Assembly (NCBI RefSeq): GCF_900176145.1
Contig: NZ_FWWY01000001.1
Location: 1,349,819-1,413,818 of the forward strand
DNA: 64,000 nt
Origin: Sulfobacillus thermosulfidooxidans DSM 9293
Lineage (GTDB): Bacteria; Bacillota; Sulfobacillia; Sulfobacillales; Sulfobacillaceae
Reading direction: 5' to 3'
Made by a program: the position numbers and the translations under genes. Every line of letters begins with the position of its first letter. The first letter of the stretch is position 1. Positions 10,701-19,034 of the stretch are shown here, one piece after another. The notes under the pieces were generated by a model that saw only the letters and a program-made list of their open reading frames with translations, had not been told where the DNA came from and did no database searches.

Positions 10701-11671
10701 CGTATACGGCCCCGGCCTCGGTCGGGACGTATCCGATAACCGTCCGGGTGGGCGGCGGCACAGCGGACGTGAGTGGATTAGCGTCGACGACGACCGAGAA
10801 TGTCAGCGTGGATCCGTCCGGGCTGGGCACCATTACGTTGGATCCCACCGGAGCCTCAGCCGCTGGGTATAGCACGACGGTCGGGTATTGGTTAAATGGA
10901 GAATTTGCGAATGCCACGACATCGCCGTTGCACGCGGTAGACTTTACCGCGCTGAATGCGAACGGCACTCCCGTGGCGGGGGGCACCGTGACCGTGAACG
11001 CCGCGTCCGGGGTCGAGGTGGCGAGTACCGAAGGGGGCACCCCCGGTTCGACCGCGACGATTACCGTGAATTCATCGGGTGTCGGGACCGTGTATGTCGA
11101 AAACACGAGTACCTCGGGGGCCATTCCCACCGGGACGGTAAGCACGCCGGGTTCCGTGGCCTCGGGCACCACGCTCTTTAGCGTCGCGGGCGTGAGTGGC
11201 GCGTTAGCCGCGGCGACACCCACGACGGTGACGACGCTGGCCAACTTTGCACCGGGCACGCTCGTAAGCAGCGGGAGCATCTCAGCGACAAGTGGGGCGA
11301 CCCTTGCGTTTGGGAGTGGTCTACAGCCTGCGTCGACCTCTGGCACCACGAATTACTTCAACTTCCAAGTGGCGGAATATGAGCCCGGGACGACCGATCT
11401 CGCAGATGTTCAAGTGGCTATTCCCTCTGGAGGCACGGCGGTGGGGTCTCTAACCGTGTCCGGAAGTACCATCACCCTTTATAACACATCAGGAAGCGTT
11501 ATCACCCAAGGGTCGGCAACGGCTAGTGCGTCCTTCGAGAATGGCACAACGGCGTTTTCTGCCACCAAAGGGTACATCTTCTCCATCGGGGAAGCGGATT
11601 CGAATGCAACGGCCGCACCCGCGCAACCGGTCACGTACACGAATGACGGATACAGTCGGGCGGGGTCGTAA
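7727..11671 (+). CDS. Giant secreted Ig-repeat protein (S-layer/adhesin-like)
   Basis: The protein has 1314 aa with a TTG start preceded by AGGAGG 10 nt upstream, and a signal peptide ending near AFA-A (residue about 32). Two YQFW/YQLW modules lie near residues 70-135 and 160-225. About 1000 residues of Ser/Thr/Gly/Ala/Val-rich Ig-like repeats follow, several with the invasin-type core 'V.DANGNPV' or 'DAEGNNV'. There is almost no Cys. From about 8400 the G+C content rises sharply compared with the first 220 codons and with the two paralogues upstream, which suggests that the repeat region was acquired or exchanged separately. A strong terminator follows. Size, low charge and repeat structure fit a major cell-surface layer or adhesion protein and a likely O-glycosylation acceptor (inference). 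Confidence 0.75.
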   Translation: MAKNIAKKASGVALGSSMFLLSMLPTASAFAASAPAVVSVSLSSEQGTVAVGNPVSFTATATQTGSGTPLYQFWYQGPHGNWHGTNWSTNNTFQLPPLEQGSYEVVVYAKDKGQSVPVDSEATNTNQFVNVDSSATLTAPSLTNVAPGTTLNFTASSKNLTNPVYQLWIQKPDGTWFSSGPYQSSPDFSVTADVAGDYKAVLFAKDLNAPQDAQFSEFSKATFDAFGQAAAVKLSAASSSLVADGQATDTITATVVDANGNPVANYNGTISFQGTGNGKDANHNYTPYVTTSSGAYIEGGSVDTSTNVETFNVVNGKATLTVVAPTSITGTSDSIQVNWTDPNGSTQNASTTVHYSTAQAQAFKLSTPSSLLSAGGSITVPIQVLDQAGNPVTLNQDYTVTATVTGDAYFPGNTQSQTFTFAGGQGSVTLDAPSYASGPVTLSVSGSISGGATLNSAATTLTVGEPGTAAKLAVNLPSNNPYLINGQISADNTSQTVDLSGTVEDANGFTTTKSAPSSVKYTITMGGSTVTTGTVPVTNGTFVVPFGGSTTTFGTAGTYTVTVSASGLASASQNVIVVPGQAAALTITPSVATSDVLASNPTTTVTAQLQDAEGNNVAQAGQTVDFYVTGPSGSQLNGGTTYTSASTPLAVTTNGNGQASVTLTLPTGVGNTATVTAMWNGHSQTTGTIKEVGLATTNVSVTPGQTTAYPAGTAAGNATTPMFTIKATDNYGDLANGDVLRVTLPQGLFGGADVASNFVGGTATPVAGSNNLEYDVTTAGQPITFYGATPQTVGNYTIKVQDLSAPTQPSGVANVAVTAGALQGFALFSNGTDLAQSGATAVSVPSDSTMSFTVSPVDAGGNIIPADAAYVVTLPTINGITWENTAGIPITSVTIAAGQTSATVVAANSAASAVTVGPSNATVTGAPDTTSVKVTGTTTLGTGSSTVFTVTTVNSSGQALPNETVYLSVPTSEGTLSAAQVVTNSQGQASFTYTAPASVGTYPITVRVGGGTADVSGLASTTTENVSVDPSGLGTITLDPTGASAAGYSTTVGYWLNGEFANATTSPLHAVDFTALNANGTPVAGGTVTVNAASGVEVASTEGGTPGSTATITVNSSGVGTVYVENTSTSGAIPTGTVSTPGSVASGTTLFSVAGVSGALAAATPTTVTTLANFAPGTLVSSGSISATSGATLAFGSGLQPASTSGTTNYFNFQVAEYEPGTTDLADVQVAIPSGGTAVGSLTVSGSTITLYNTSGSVITQGSATASASFENGTTAFSATKGYIFSIGEADSNATAAPAQPVTYTNDGYSRAGS

Positions 11672-11779
11672 GGCTCTGCAGCCATTGATCTGGCGGATCC
11701 GGCCTTGGAGGCGTGCCCAGTGATGAGGCGGTAGCCAAGCGCCGTCGGCTGGATCTGCAACGTGACTACCGTTAAAGAA

Positions 11780-11808
11780 GGAGGGAGGGGAACCCCTCCC
11801 TCTTTTAT
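11780..11808 (+). terminator. Terminator after the giant surface protein
   Basis: AGGGAGGGG and CCCCTCCCT form a GC-rich stem with an AA loop, followed by CTTTTATT. It separates the surface-protein gene from the glycosyltransferase gene. Confidence 0.8.
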
Positions 11809-11829
11809 TAACAGATTGAGGTGAGACTT

Positions 11830-13056
11830 GTGCGGATTTTGATTTGGTCGGATGCGGGGGCCAATACGGGCTATGGAACGGTGACGGCGAATTTGGCGGC
11901 ACGGTGGACACGTCACGGCGCGCAATTGGCGGCGTTAGCCAGCAACTATTTGGGCGATCCGTGGGCCGGGCCCATCGCGTTGTATCCCGCCACCAAGTAC
12001 GATCGCGCTGACGTGTTTGGCGTGCGCCGATTGCCCGAATTACTGAAAAAGCTCACACCCGACGTGTTATTTATTTTGCAGGATCTGTACACCGTGGCGG
12101 AGGGATTGAAGGTGTTGCAGGGACAGTTCCCGGTCCCGACAGTGATTTATGCTCCGGTGGATGGGACGCACTTGCCCCACGAGTGGCTCGAGGCGGTGCG
12201 GGCGGCGCATGCGGTGGTGGCGATGTCGCACCATGGGGCCCGGGTGTTGAAGGACGAGGCGGGACTCAAGGTGCCGGTGTTGTGGCATGGAGTCGAACAC
12301 GAGGTGGTGTATCCCGCCTCCCCTGAACGTCCTATCTATGTGGACCAACCGGGGACGAAACGGGCCTTAACGTCGAAAGCGGCGTGTAAAGAGATATTGG
12401 GCCTGACCAACCGCTTTGTGATCGCGGCCGTGAACCGCAACAGCATTCGAAAAAACTTTTACGACACGGTCCGGGTCTTTGATCGCTTCCGCCGCCGTCA
12501 TCCGGAGGCGTTTTTGCTGATTCATGCCATGCCGCGGGATGAGGGGGGCGACTTACCCGTGTTGCTGCACCGGTATGATCTGACCGATCGCCATGCTCAG
12601 ATTCACAATCCGGGGGATACGTTTGTGGGTTCCGACAAAGCGTGGTTGACGCTCATTTATAATGCAGCGGATGTGAAAGTGTCGACGTCCATGGCGGAGG
12701 GCTTCGGCCTCACGGATGCCGAAGCGTTAGCGTGTGGCACGCCCGTGGTGGCGCAGGATTATAGTGCGACGACGGAGGTTGTGGGGCCGGGGGGCCTTCT
12801 GGTTCCCGTCCAGCGGCATTTTACCACGGCGCGAATGGTCGATTTTGCATTGCCGGATCTCGATGCGATGGATGCGGCTCTTGAGACGTTGTATCAGGAT
12901 CCCGCCCAGCGGGAGATGCTGCAAGCCCGGGCAATTCGGCATGCACAACAATTTAATTGGGATCAGACGGCCCAAGGTTTTTGGGAGCTGTTTCAAGCAG
13001 TGACCGACGCGATGAACGGGAACAAGCGGGTGACCGATAGCGACTCGACGCGGTAA
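11830..13056 (+). CDS. GT4-family glycosyltransferase
   Basis: The protein has 408 aa. The second of two in-frame GTGs (11830) is chosen because GAGGTGAG ends 5 nt before it. The N-terminus (RILIWSDAGANTGYG) is the donor-independent Rossmann start seen in GT-B enzymes. Residues about 285-310 carry the GT4 signature: MAEGFGL, then EALACGTPVV, with the two glutamates E-x7-E that bind the nucleotide-sugar phosphate and ribose. It lacks a signal peptide and transmembrane helices, so it should act in the cytoplasm. It lies directly after the large surface-protein gene, which makes surface glycan assembly the likely role. Sugar and acceptor are unknown. It is GC-rich like the 3' part of its neighbour. 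Confidence 0.85.
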   Translation: MRILIWSDAGANTGYGTVTANLAARWTRHGAQLAALASNYLGDPWAGPIALYPATKYDRADVFGVRRLPELLKKLTPDVLFILQDLYTVAEGLKVLQGQFPVPTVIYAPVDGTHLPHEWLEAVRAAHAVVAMSHHGARVLKDEAGLKVPVLWHGVEHEVVYPASPERPIYVDQPGTKRALTSKAACKEILGLTNRFVIAAVNRNSIRKNFYDTVRVFDRFRRRHPEAFLLIHAMPRDEGGDLPVLLHRYDLTDRHAQIHNPGDTFVGSDKAWLTLIYNAADVKVSTSMAEGFGLTDAEALACGTPVVAQDYSATTEVVGPGGLLVPVQRHFTTARMVDFALPDLDAMDAALETLYQDPAQREMLQARAIRHAQQFNWDQTAQGFWELFQAVTDAMNGNKRVTDSDSTR

Positions 13057-13132
13057 CGACAAAGCGTTTGCCGATACGCGCTGAGAAGATTCGATACAAT
13101 GGGACCAATAATTCTCCATCGAGGTGAAAACG

Positions 13133-13483
13133 ATGGCCAATCGATATGATCGGGCATTGAAAGCACCGGCGGTTCAGCTCGTGTTGACCCAACAAAAAAG
13201 TGGCGCGCAAGTGGCGCGTGAACTGGGCATTCCCCGTAAGACCTTGTATGTCTGAGTCGCCGCGTATTAAGCCGACCCGGTGGAACCCTTTGTGGGTAGT
13301 GGGGATAGGAAAGCGGAAGACCAAGCCCTGCGCGATGTGCAGCGGCACCTGAGGGATCTCGTAGAGGCAAATGCGATTCGAAAAAAATCGATGCACCTCG
13401 TCACCAATGGTCGGAAGTCAACGTTCAGTTCATGGATGAACACCGCTTCCCCTTCTCGAACACGCAAAGGGGCCAACTATTAA
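13133..13483 (+). pseudogene. IS3-type OrfA remnant
   Basis: Forty codons resemble the HTH_Tnp_1 start of an IS3-family OrfA (the ...SGAQVARELGIPRKTLYV type) and end at TGA 13253. The same frame continues past a second stop near 13268 with 'DRKAEDQALRDVQRHLRDLVEANAIRKKSMH', the expected coiled-coil end of OrfA. A shifted frame then shows 'VNVQFMDEHRFPFS', like the N-terminus of an IS3 OrfB. It is cut at 13480 by the next element. The rest of it seems to lie at about 15130-15370. Confidence 0.65.
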
Positions 13484-13590
13484 GCCCCCAAATGCTTCTA
13501 GACATCTCCTACGCAAAGCGATACGATCCCATACAGTTATCGCTGCGGAAAATTCTGACATCATTTTCATCATGAAAGGATGTGAACCCC

Positions 13591-13899
13591 ATGGGAGAGT
13601 CGAAAACCATCACCCCAGAATTGAAAGCCCAGTGCATCCAAGAAGCGCTGGATATCCGGAATGCGGCGGCTGTCGCCCGCCGGCATGGATTATCGGTTCG
13701 TCTCGTACAAAAATGGGTGCAAACGGCCACAAAACACGGGACACCCGAAGAAGCGCGTGCCTTAAAGAAAGCTTTACAGCAAGCCACCACGGAAAATCAT
13801 CAGTTGAAACAATTATTAGGGGAGAAAGATTTAGAGATTGCGATATTGCATGATCTCCTAAAAAAAGCCCCCCGGGCCTCTCTGACCGATGTGAAGTAG
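13591..13899 (+). CDS. IS3-family transposase OrfA
   Basis: The protein has 102 aa. ATG 13591 is chosen over GTG 13582 because AAAGGA lies 10 nt upstream of it. Residues about 5-50 form a helix-turn-helix (TPELKAQCIQEALDIRN..AVARRHGLSVRLVQKW). Residues about 65-95 form the leucine-zipper-like coiled coil (ENHQLKQLLGEKDLEIAILHDLL) typical of IS3 OrfA. Near its end CTA AAA AAA G (13858-13867) provides a classical -1 slippery site, from which ribosomes would enter the orfB frame to make the OrfAB transposase. Confidence 0.85.
   Translation: MGESKTITPELKAQCIQEALDIRNAAAVARRHGLSVRLVQKWVQTATKHGTPEEARALKKALQQATTENHQLKQLLGEKDLEIAILHDLLKKAPRASLTDVK
13860..13867 (+). promoter_or_regulatory. A7 programmed -1 frameshift site (orfA to orfB)
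   Basis: Seven adenines (13860-13866) followed by G lie in phase for A-AAA-AAA slippage out of the orfA frame. The -1 frame is open from here straight into orfB. IS3-family elements are known to make OrfAB this way. Confidence 0.7.
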
Positions 13900-14841
13900 C
13901 CCATCGGTGGATCCAGCAGGGATACCCGCCTACCCGCGTTTGTCAGTTGGCGGGAGTGGCCCGGGCCACGTATTACGCATGGCGCGCTCGAAGACAGCGT
14001 CCGGCGTCCTGGACGCCGAAACGCGGGGGAGGTCGACCCCGGCGGGGCTATGTGTGGACGGCAAACGACACCAAAGTGGCGGAAGGGCAGGTCCTGGAAT
14101 GGCTCAGCGAGTTTATCATGGCGGGAGACGGTCAGGCTTATGGATATCGGAAGTTGACGACATGGCTCCGACGAGAACACGGATTGATCATCAACAAAAA
14201 GACGGTCTATCGTCTCTTGCGATCGGCCGATCTCTTACAAGGACAACCCTTGCGGCCCTCCGGCAACCGACCGCCCCGTGTTCTGGCCGCCAATCGGGTG
14301 GTGACGGGCCCCAATCAACTCTGGGAAATGGATCTGAAATACGGATACATTGCGGGAGAAGATCGGTTTTTTTATCTCTGCAGTGTCATCGATGTCTTTG
14401 ATCGATGCATTCTGGCGTATCATCTCGGATCTCACTGGTCCCGCTGTTCAAGCCTTAGGCGCCTTGGAAGGCGCCGTGCGAGCTCGCCAAGCCGACTGGG
14501 GTCCCCACGTTCCGGTGATTCGCACCGACAACGGGCCCCAATTTGTGGCTCAGCGATGGGCCACAGGGTGTCAGGTCTTAGGGATAACTCACGAACGCAT
14601 TCCGGTGGCGACTCCTAACAAGAATGCCCACATCGAATCCTGGCACAGTCTGCTCGAAGGAGAATGTTGGCGGAATCAGGTCTTTCAGACTTTGGCAGAG
14701 GCGTATACGGTGACTGCCGAGTGGATCCGTTTTTACAATGAACGCCGCATGCATGGGAGTTTGCACGATTGGGCTCCTGCCGTGTACTATGCGCAGTGCC
14801 AAACCGGCACTGCGCCCACGATTCACCCGGTGCGGTGTTAA
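13866..14841 (+). pseudogene. IS3-family transposase OrfB with internal +1 shift
   Basis: The OrfB frame, entered by -1 slippage, begins AHRWIQQGYPPTRVCQLAGVARATYYAW and contains an HTH_21-like segment and the rve integrase core. Motif D1 is in WEMDLKYGY. At about 14435, after AYHLG, the reading must move +1 to continue as LTGPAVQALGALEGAV. That frame carries D2 (IRTDNGPQF), E (KNAHIESWHS) and the C-terminus ending APTIHPVRC at 14841. All three DDE residues exist, but D1 is separated from D2/E by the shift. Copy B has the shift at the same spot. It is either an inherited lesion or an unusual second frameshift. Confidence 0.75.
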
Positions 14842-15090
14842 GAAGCCAGCCCGAGACGGGCTCGTCGCTTCGCTCTTGACCGCGGTTTTTGCCCGGGGGC
14901 CGAGGGGGTCCAGAGCGCTGCGGAGCAGCGGCCTCGCGGACTCTGGACGTCCGGCCCGCCGGGCGGTATCCTCGACGCGGCGAGCGAAGCGGAGGAATGT
15001 CCCCTGACTGGATTGGTATTTTTCACCATAGCATCGATATCCCGTGAAATATCATGCGAACAGGACTAGTGTCTAGAAATTGGGGGTTAA

Positions 15091-15454
15091 ACCGCCAAAT
15101 CCTCACCGTTCGCGAAGCGGGTCTTAGGCGTGGCACCATCGTTCCCTCCGTATCCGGGCACAAGCCCGGGTTTGGCGGGGCGAACGGATTCGGACGGTGT
15201 TTGCCGCGTCCAGCGAACGGTCTGGCAGCCCCAAAATCCCGCCGTGTTACGGCGGGAGGGAGAATGCATCAGCCAAAAAACGGTGGCGCGGGTGATGCAC
15301 GACCATCGGCTGCGGTCCCGCGCGGCTGTCCGTCACGAAATCTGCCGCTTAGAAACCCCTGACAGATCGGGGCTCGGCAGAACCGATTTTCCAGGCCAGT
15401 TGATGCTACCGGCGGTGCCTATCGTCAGAAACTATTTTTCACAGGAGGAATACC
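15091..15454 (+). other. Right part of the older IS3 remnant, then leader of next gene
   Basis: Around 15235-15350 one frame reads 'GECISQKTVARVMHDHRLRSRA', which matches the HTH_21 region of IS3 OrfB (usual form 'VSQKTVARLMREHGLRSR'). It is therefore probably the continuation of the remnant at 13133-13483, split by copy A. Several GC-rich inverted repeats are present. From about 15380 no coding signal is seen until the RBS at 15443. Confidence 0.5.
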
Positions 15455-17296
15455 ATGTCGTTTAACCCTCTCGCGTATGACGGAATATGGATGTGGCCCG
15501 CGCGACGCACGAATTCCACATCATGGCATGAACATATTCCATTAGCGTTTACACTGGGTACTTTGCTTCGACCCCACGTATTCGTGGAATTGGGAACTAA
15601 TAAGGGCGATTCTTATTTTGCGTTTTGTCAGGCAGTTGAACGATTTCACGATTCTACGCGTTGTTATGCGGTTGACACCTGGTCGGACGACGGCCACACG
15701 GGAGGGGATAACGTCTTCTATGAGGTGCGATGGTATAACGAGGCGCATTATAGCTCCTTTTCTACGCTACTACGTATGACATTTGATGAAGCCTTAGGGT
15801 GCTTTGATAATGGCCAAATTGATCTATTACATATTTACGGACCTGACACGTACGATGAGGCGCGACATCATTTCGACGCGTGGATGCCAAAGATGAGTGG
15901 TCGCGGCGTTGTGTTGTTGCATGGCATTGCGGCTGAATCTGGGGATGGTGGTATCAGGAAACTATGGGAAGAAATTAAAATGCAGTTTCCCTCGTTCCAG
16001 TTTTCCCATAGTTCCGGTTTGGGAATTGTGGCCGTCGGTCCGGAGATTCCCGCGATCGTGGCAACGTGGGTCCACGCTAATGACGAAGAGGCTTCTCGGA
16101 TACGACGATTCTATACTTATCTTGGAGAAGCGGTAACTCACCGAGCGAAGCCGTTGTGTTCCATTGTGATTCCGCAATATGGCCACGCCGAGCTCACTAT
16201 TCAATGTATTCAATCTCTTCAACAGACACTCTTATCTCGGTATAATTACGAAATTATCGTCGTCGACGATGGGTCTGAGGATGAATCCGCTACGAAAATC
16301 AAAGCCGTATTTGGGGAAACTGTGCGGGTGGTAGAATACGAGCCTAATTTGGGCTTTGCCTCGGCATGTAACCGAGGCGCATCGGCCACGTCTGGTACCT
16401 ATCTCGTGTTTTTGAATAACGATACCATTACTCAGCAGGACTGGTTGGGCCCGATGCTACGAGCCATTCAGGATCCCCAAAACGGCCTTATAGGAGCCAA
16501 ATTGATTCGCCTTAACGGCAGTGTGCAGCATGCTGGGGTTTGGTTTCATCAAACCGAATGGGGTCCCTTAACGGCTCTGGAACGACAGGGAAATAGTCCG
16601 CAGGCACCGGAACTGATGCAATCCTGTGCGGTCCCAGCAGTAACGGGAGCATGCGTTCTGGTACGCCGGGACGATTTTTTCGCGGTCAGCGGATTCGACG
16701 AGACCTATCCTAATGATTTAGAGGACACTGACCTGTGTCTGAAGATCGCGCAGAAAGGATTACGCATATGGTATGAAGCCTCTGCCGAAATCATCCATAT
16801 TGAAACGGCGACTCGAGGACGAACCTCGGATCGTTATCCAGTATCCTCAGGAATATTTTATCGAAAATGGCTCAGCAATGGTTTTTTTAACTTGAAATTA
16901 GCGGATCCGCGTGAACCCTCGGGCGGTGACCGACCTACTAATTACATTGTGTGGGCCAAACAAAATCGTCCCCGAGCATGGCAGGCCATTCAGACTATCG
17001 CGGGACTATGGACCTTACAGGACCGATTAGTGCTAATCGACGGAGGATCAACGGATGGCACACGGGAACTCATGGAAAACATTGCGCGGAATAATCCTGC
17101 AATTGTGCGGATGTTCTCTTCCCCAACATTTTCTTCGGCGCCAGAGATGCTGAGTTGGGTATTTCACAATGTGGATCTACTGGCCCATGATTCAATTGTT
17201 TGGGTACCCCAGTCAGGAATTGGAAACGTTGAGGAATGGAAACAGCAAATTATGCGGTGGCGACAAATGTCGGGAACCCCGGTCCTTTATTTGTGA
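15455..17296 (+). CDS. Methyltransferase-like plus GT2 glycosyltransferase fusion
   Basis: The protein has 613 aa, with ATG preceded by AGGAGG 6 nt upstream. Residues about 30-200 look like a class I SAM-methyltransferase of the Methyltransf_24 type: VFVELGTNKGDSYFAF is the glycine-rich motif I, YAVDTWSDD is motif II, and IDLLHIYG..TYDEARHHF follows. Residues about 232-460 are a GT2 (GT-A) domain: SIVIPQYGHAELT, the IIVVDDGSEDES nucleotide-binding motif, FLNNDT in place of DxD, and EDTDLC near the catalytic position. A third segment (residues about 490-613) starts like another GT2 (LIDGGSTDGTRELMENI) but is too short to be complete. It is the first gene between the inverted IS3 copies. It probably adds or modifies sugars on a surface polymer. 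Confidence 0.75.
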   Translation: MSFNPLAYDGIWMWPARRTNSTSWHEHIPLAFTLGTLLRPHVFVELGTNKGDSYFAFCQAVERFHDSTRCYAVDTWSDDGHTGGDNVFYEVRWYNEAHYSSFSTLLRMTFDEALGCFDNGQIDLLHIYGPDTYDEARHHFDAWMPKMSGRGVVLLHGIAAESGDGGIRKLWEEIKMQFPSFQFSHSSGLGIVAVGPEIPAIVATWVHANDEEASRIRRFYTYLGEAVTHRAKPLCSIVIPQYGHAELTIQCIQSLQQTLLSRYNYEIIVVDDGSEDESATKIKAVFGETVRVVEYEPNLGFASACNRGASATSGTYLVFLNNDTITQQDWLGPMLRAIQDPQNGLIGAKLIRLNGSVQHAGVWFHQTEWGPLTALERQGNSPQAPELMQSCAVPAVTGACVLVRRDDFFAVSGFDETYPNDLEDTDLCLKIAQKGLRIWYEASAEIIHIETATRGRTSDRYPVSSGIFYRKWLSNGFFNLKLADPREPSGGDRPTNYIVWAKQNRPRAWQAIQTIAGLWTLQDRLVLIDGGSTDGTRELMENIARNNPAIVRMFSSPTFSSAPEMLSWVFHNVDLLAHDSIVWVPQSGIGNVEEWKQQIMRWRQMSGTPVLYL

Positions 17297-17437
17297 TACA
17301 TTCTTGGAACGGATTCACGAATTAGGCATGATGTCGAAAATTCCCATGCGACGGTCTAGAAAGTCCAGACAGCGTTCGTGGTGCCGCATTTCACGGGCCG
17401 ACACGATGAGCAACCAACCGAAAGGGGTGGGCAGCGT

Positions 17438-18748
17438 ATGATTCCAAATATTCGCCGAGCAATCGTCGTGCTTGGCATGCATCGCAGCGGCACGAGTGTC
17501 ATTGCCGCAGGTTTGAGGGTGTTGGGGGTTGACTGGGGCCGGGATGATGAATTCCTTCCTCTAGCGACTGACAATCCCAAAGGGCATTTTGAGTGGGCGG
17601 ACGTGGTCTATTGGCATGAGGTGCTGTTGGCGGTGTTGGGACGGCGTTGGAACGACTGGGCAGCGCTCCCTCCAGAATGGCTCGACCAACCGTCTGTGCA
17701 GGCTGTGGCAGAGACCATGACCGCTCTCGTGCGGCAACGATTCGGGGAACACACCCTTTGGGGATTTAAGGACCCCCGAACCTGTCTCTTCGTCCCGTTA
17801 TGGGAACGAATTTTTTCCCGCCTGGATGTGGTGCCTAATTACGTGGTGGTAATTCGCCATCCCTTAAGCGTCGCATACTCCCTCCAGCGACGGGACGGAA
17901 TGACGCTCGCAGAGGGATTACAGCTCTGGATGCGGTATGTCATGGACAGCTTGCAAAGTACGCACGGTGCGCGTCGCGTTATCGTCGATTACGATGACTG
18001 GCTCGCCGATCCGATTGGAATATTGGAGCGCGTTGCCCGTATGCTAGACCTGGCGTGGCCGCCCGATCCACGGCTAGTATCAACGTATTGTAACGAGTTT
18101 GTCGATGAAAATCTTCGGCATGACAAGCGATCGTGGACCGACATGGCATCGTCGCCGGACGTGCCACCCTATGTGGCGACAACTTATGCAACTTTGGTTC
18201 AGGCGAGTCGGGTGTACGAGAACGATAGCCACCTCGCGGACCGCTTGCGCCCCGCTCGCGTGCAATGGCAATCGGATGCCGGATGGGTCTATGCCGGGCT
18301 CCAGCACGTGGGGCGCCAGCTGCCGACGGTGCCACTGGCGTATCTTGAAGTCAGCAGCACTGGCACAGCACTTCTGGCGAGGACCTTGTTGGTACCACAT
18401 CATTTCAAGGACGGGCTGTGGTCTGCCGCGATACGTTACACGACGATGTTTCCGGTACGGCAAATCCGGTTAATCCTGCCGCCAGGCACGGGCGTTCTCC
18501 ATCGCCTGCAACTGACCGTGGAGGGATCGCATCCCAACGCGACCCCTGCAGTCCTGCAAGTTGCTGGGGTGGTGCCGCTGACCAGGAATCGTTGGGGAAA
18601 GTTGACAGACCCTGCGTGGTTGCAGTGGACTGATTTGAAGGCGGATGGAAACAGCACGATCCACATTAATTATCTGTGGGAACCGGCATCTGCTGAAGGC
18701 GTTGTGCATGCGGTCCACGATTGGTTACAGGATCGCCATGGCAACTAG
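17438..18748 (+). CDS. Sulfotransferase-family protein
   Basis: The protein has 436 aa. The internal ATG at 17438 is chosen because AAAGGGGTGGG precedes it and the conserved core begins directly after it. Residues 13-20 (GMHRSGTS) are the P-loop-like 5'-phosphosulfate-binding motif of PAPS-dependent sulfotransferases. The stretch near residues 137-152 (VIRHPLSVAYSLQRRD) matches the 3'-phosphate-binding motif (R..P...S). GFKDPR (about 110) is also typical of Sulfotransfer_3-like enzymes. The C-terminal 150 residues are an unrecognised beta-rich extension. With an APS kinase gene 600 bp downstream, transfer of sulfate from PAPS to a glycan or protein is the likely reaction; the acceptor is unknown. 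Confidence 0.8.
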   Translation: MIPNIRRAIVVLGMHRSGTSVIAAGLRVLGVDWGRDDEFLPLATDNPKGHFEWADVVYWHEVLLAVLGRRWNDWAALPPEWLDQPSVQAVAETMTALVRQRFGEHTLWGFKDPRTCLFVPLWERIFSRLDVVPNYVVVIRHPLSVAYSLQRRDGMTLAEGLQLWMRYVMDSLQSTHGARRVIVDYDDWLADPIGILERVARMLDLAWPPDPRLVSTYCNEFVDENLRHDKRSWTDMASSPDVPPYVATTYATLVQASRVYENDSHLADRLRPARVQWQSDAGWVYAGLQHVGRQLPTVPLAYLEVSSTGTALLARTLLVPHHFKDGLWSAAIRYTTMFPVRQIRLILPPGTGVLHRLQLTVEGSHPNATPAVLQVAGVVPLTRNRWGKLTDPAWLQWTDLKADGNSTIHINYLWEPASAEGVVHAVHDWLQDRHGN

Positions 18749-19034
18749 TTCACTGCGCGCACGGAATGATTTTTCCACGCAGAGTTGGATATGGGTTTTT
18801 CAGCACAGCCAAACAAAAAGATATGTCGTCCAGTTCAACCACCGAGGTGGGAGGAAAACCCGGAAGAGAACGGGTCTAACAAAAAAACCAATCCCATCGC
18901 TATGCACAACATTCATCCAGGGTGGCACACCGTGCCGAGATTCCTTGAATGCGTGCGCCATCTTCATTAAAAGCTCAATATTAAAAGAATCTATTGCATC
19001 TGATAGAGCCTCCCGATGAGGCCGGAAGGCTCGC
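18749..19034. other. Non-coding stretch between sulfotransferase and remnant
   Basis: No frame shows convincing coding character. A weak hairpin (GAGCCTTCC/GGAAGGCTC type) lies near 19005-19035. The region is probably degraded DNA left by rearrangement. Confidence 0.5.

Larger units (their letters stand above)
13480..15090 (+). mobile_element. IS3-family element, copy A (about 1.61 kb)
   Basis: The left end TTAAGCCCCCAAATGCTTCTAGACA (13480-13504) and the right end (15070-15090) are imperfect inverted repeats with the shared core TTAA(G)CCCCCAA..TTCTAGACA. The same right end recurs in copy B at 20945-20965. The element carries orfA, an A7 slippage site and orfB, followed by about 245 bp of GC-rich non-coding DNA with several small inverted repeats. 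No convincing target duplication was seen. It is inserted in an older IS3 remnant. Confidence 0.7.

Noticed and set aside
10681-11349. 222-codon minus-strand frame
   Set aside because: Valine/proline-rich shadow of the same surface-protein gene; no RBS and no domain.
13253-13255. TGA in the IS3 OrfA remnant as recoding
   Set aside because: A second stop follows within 15 nt and the remnant is truncated at both sides.
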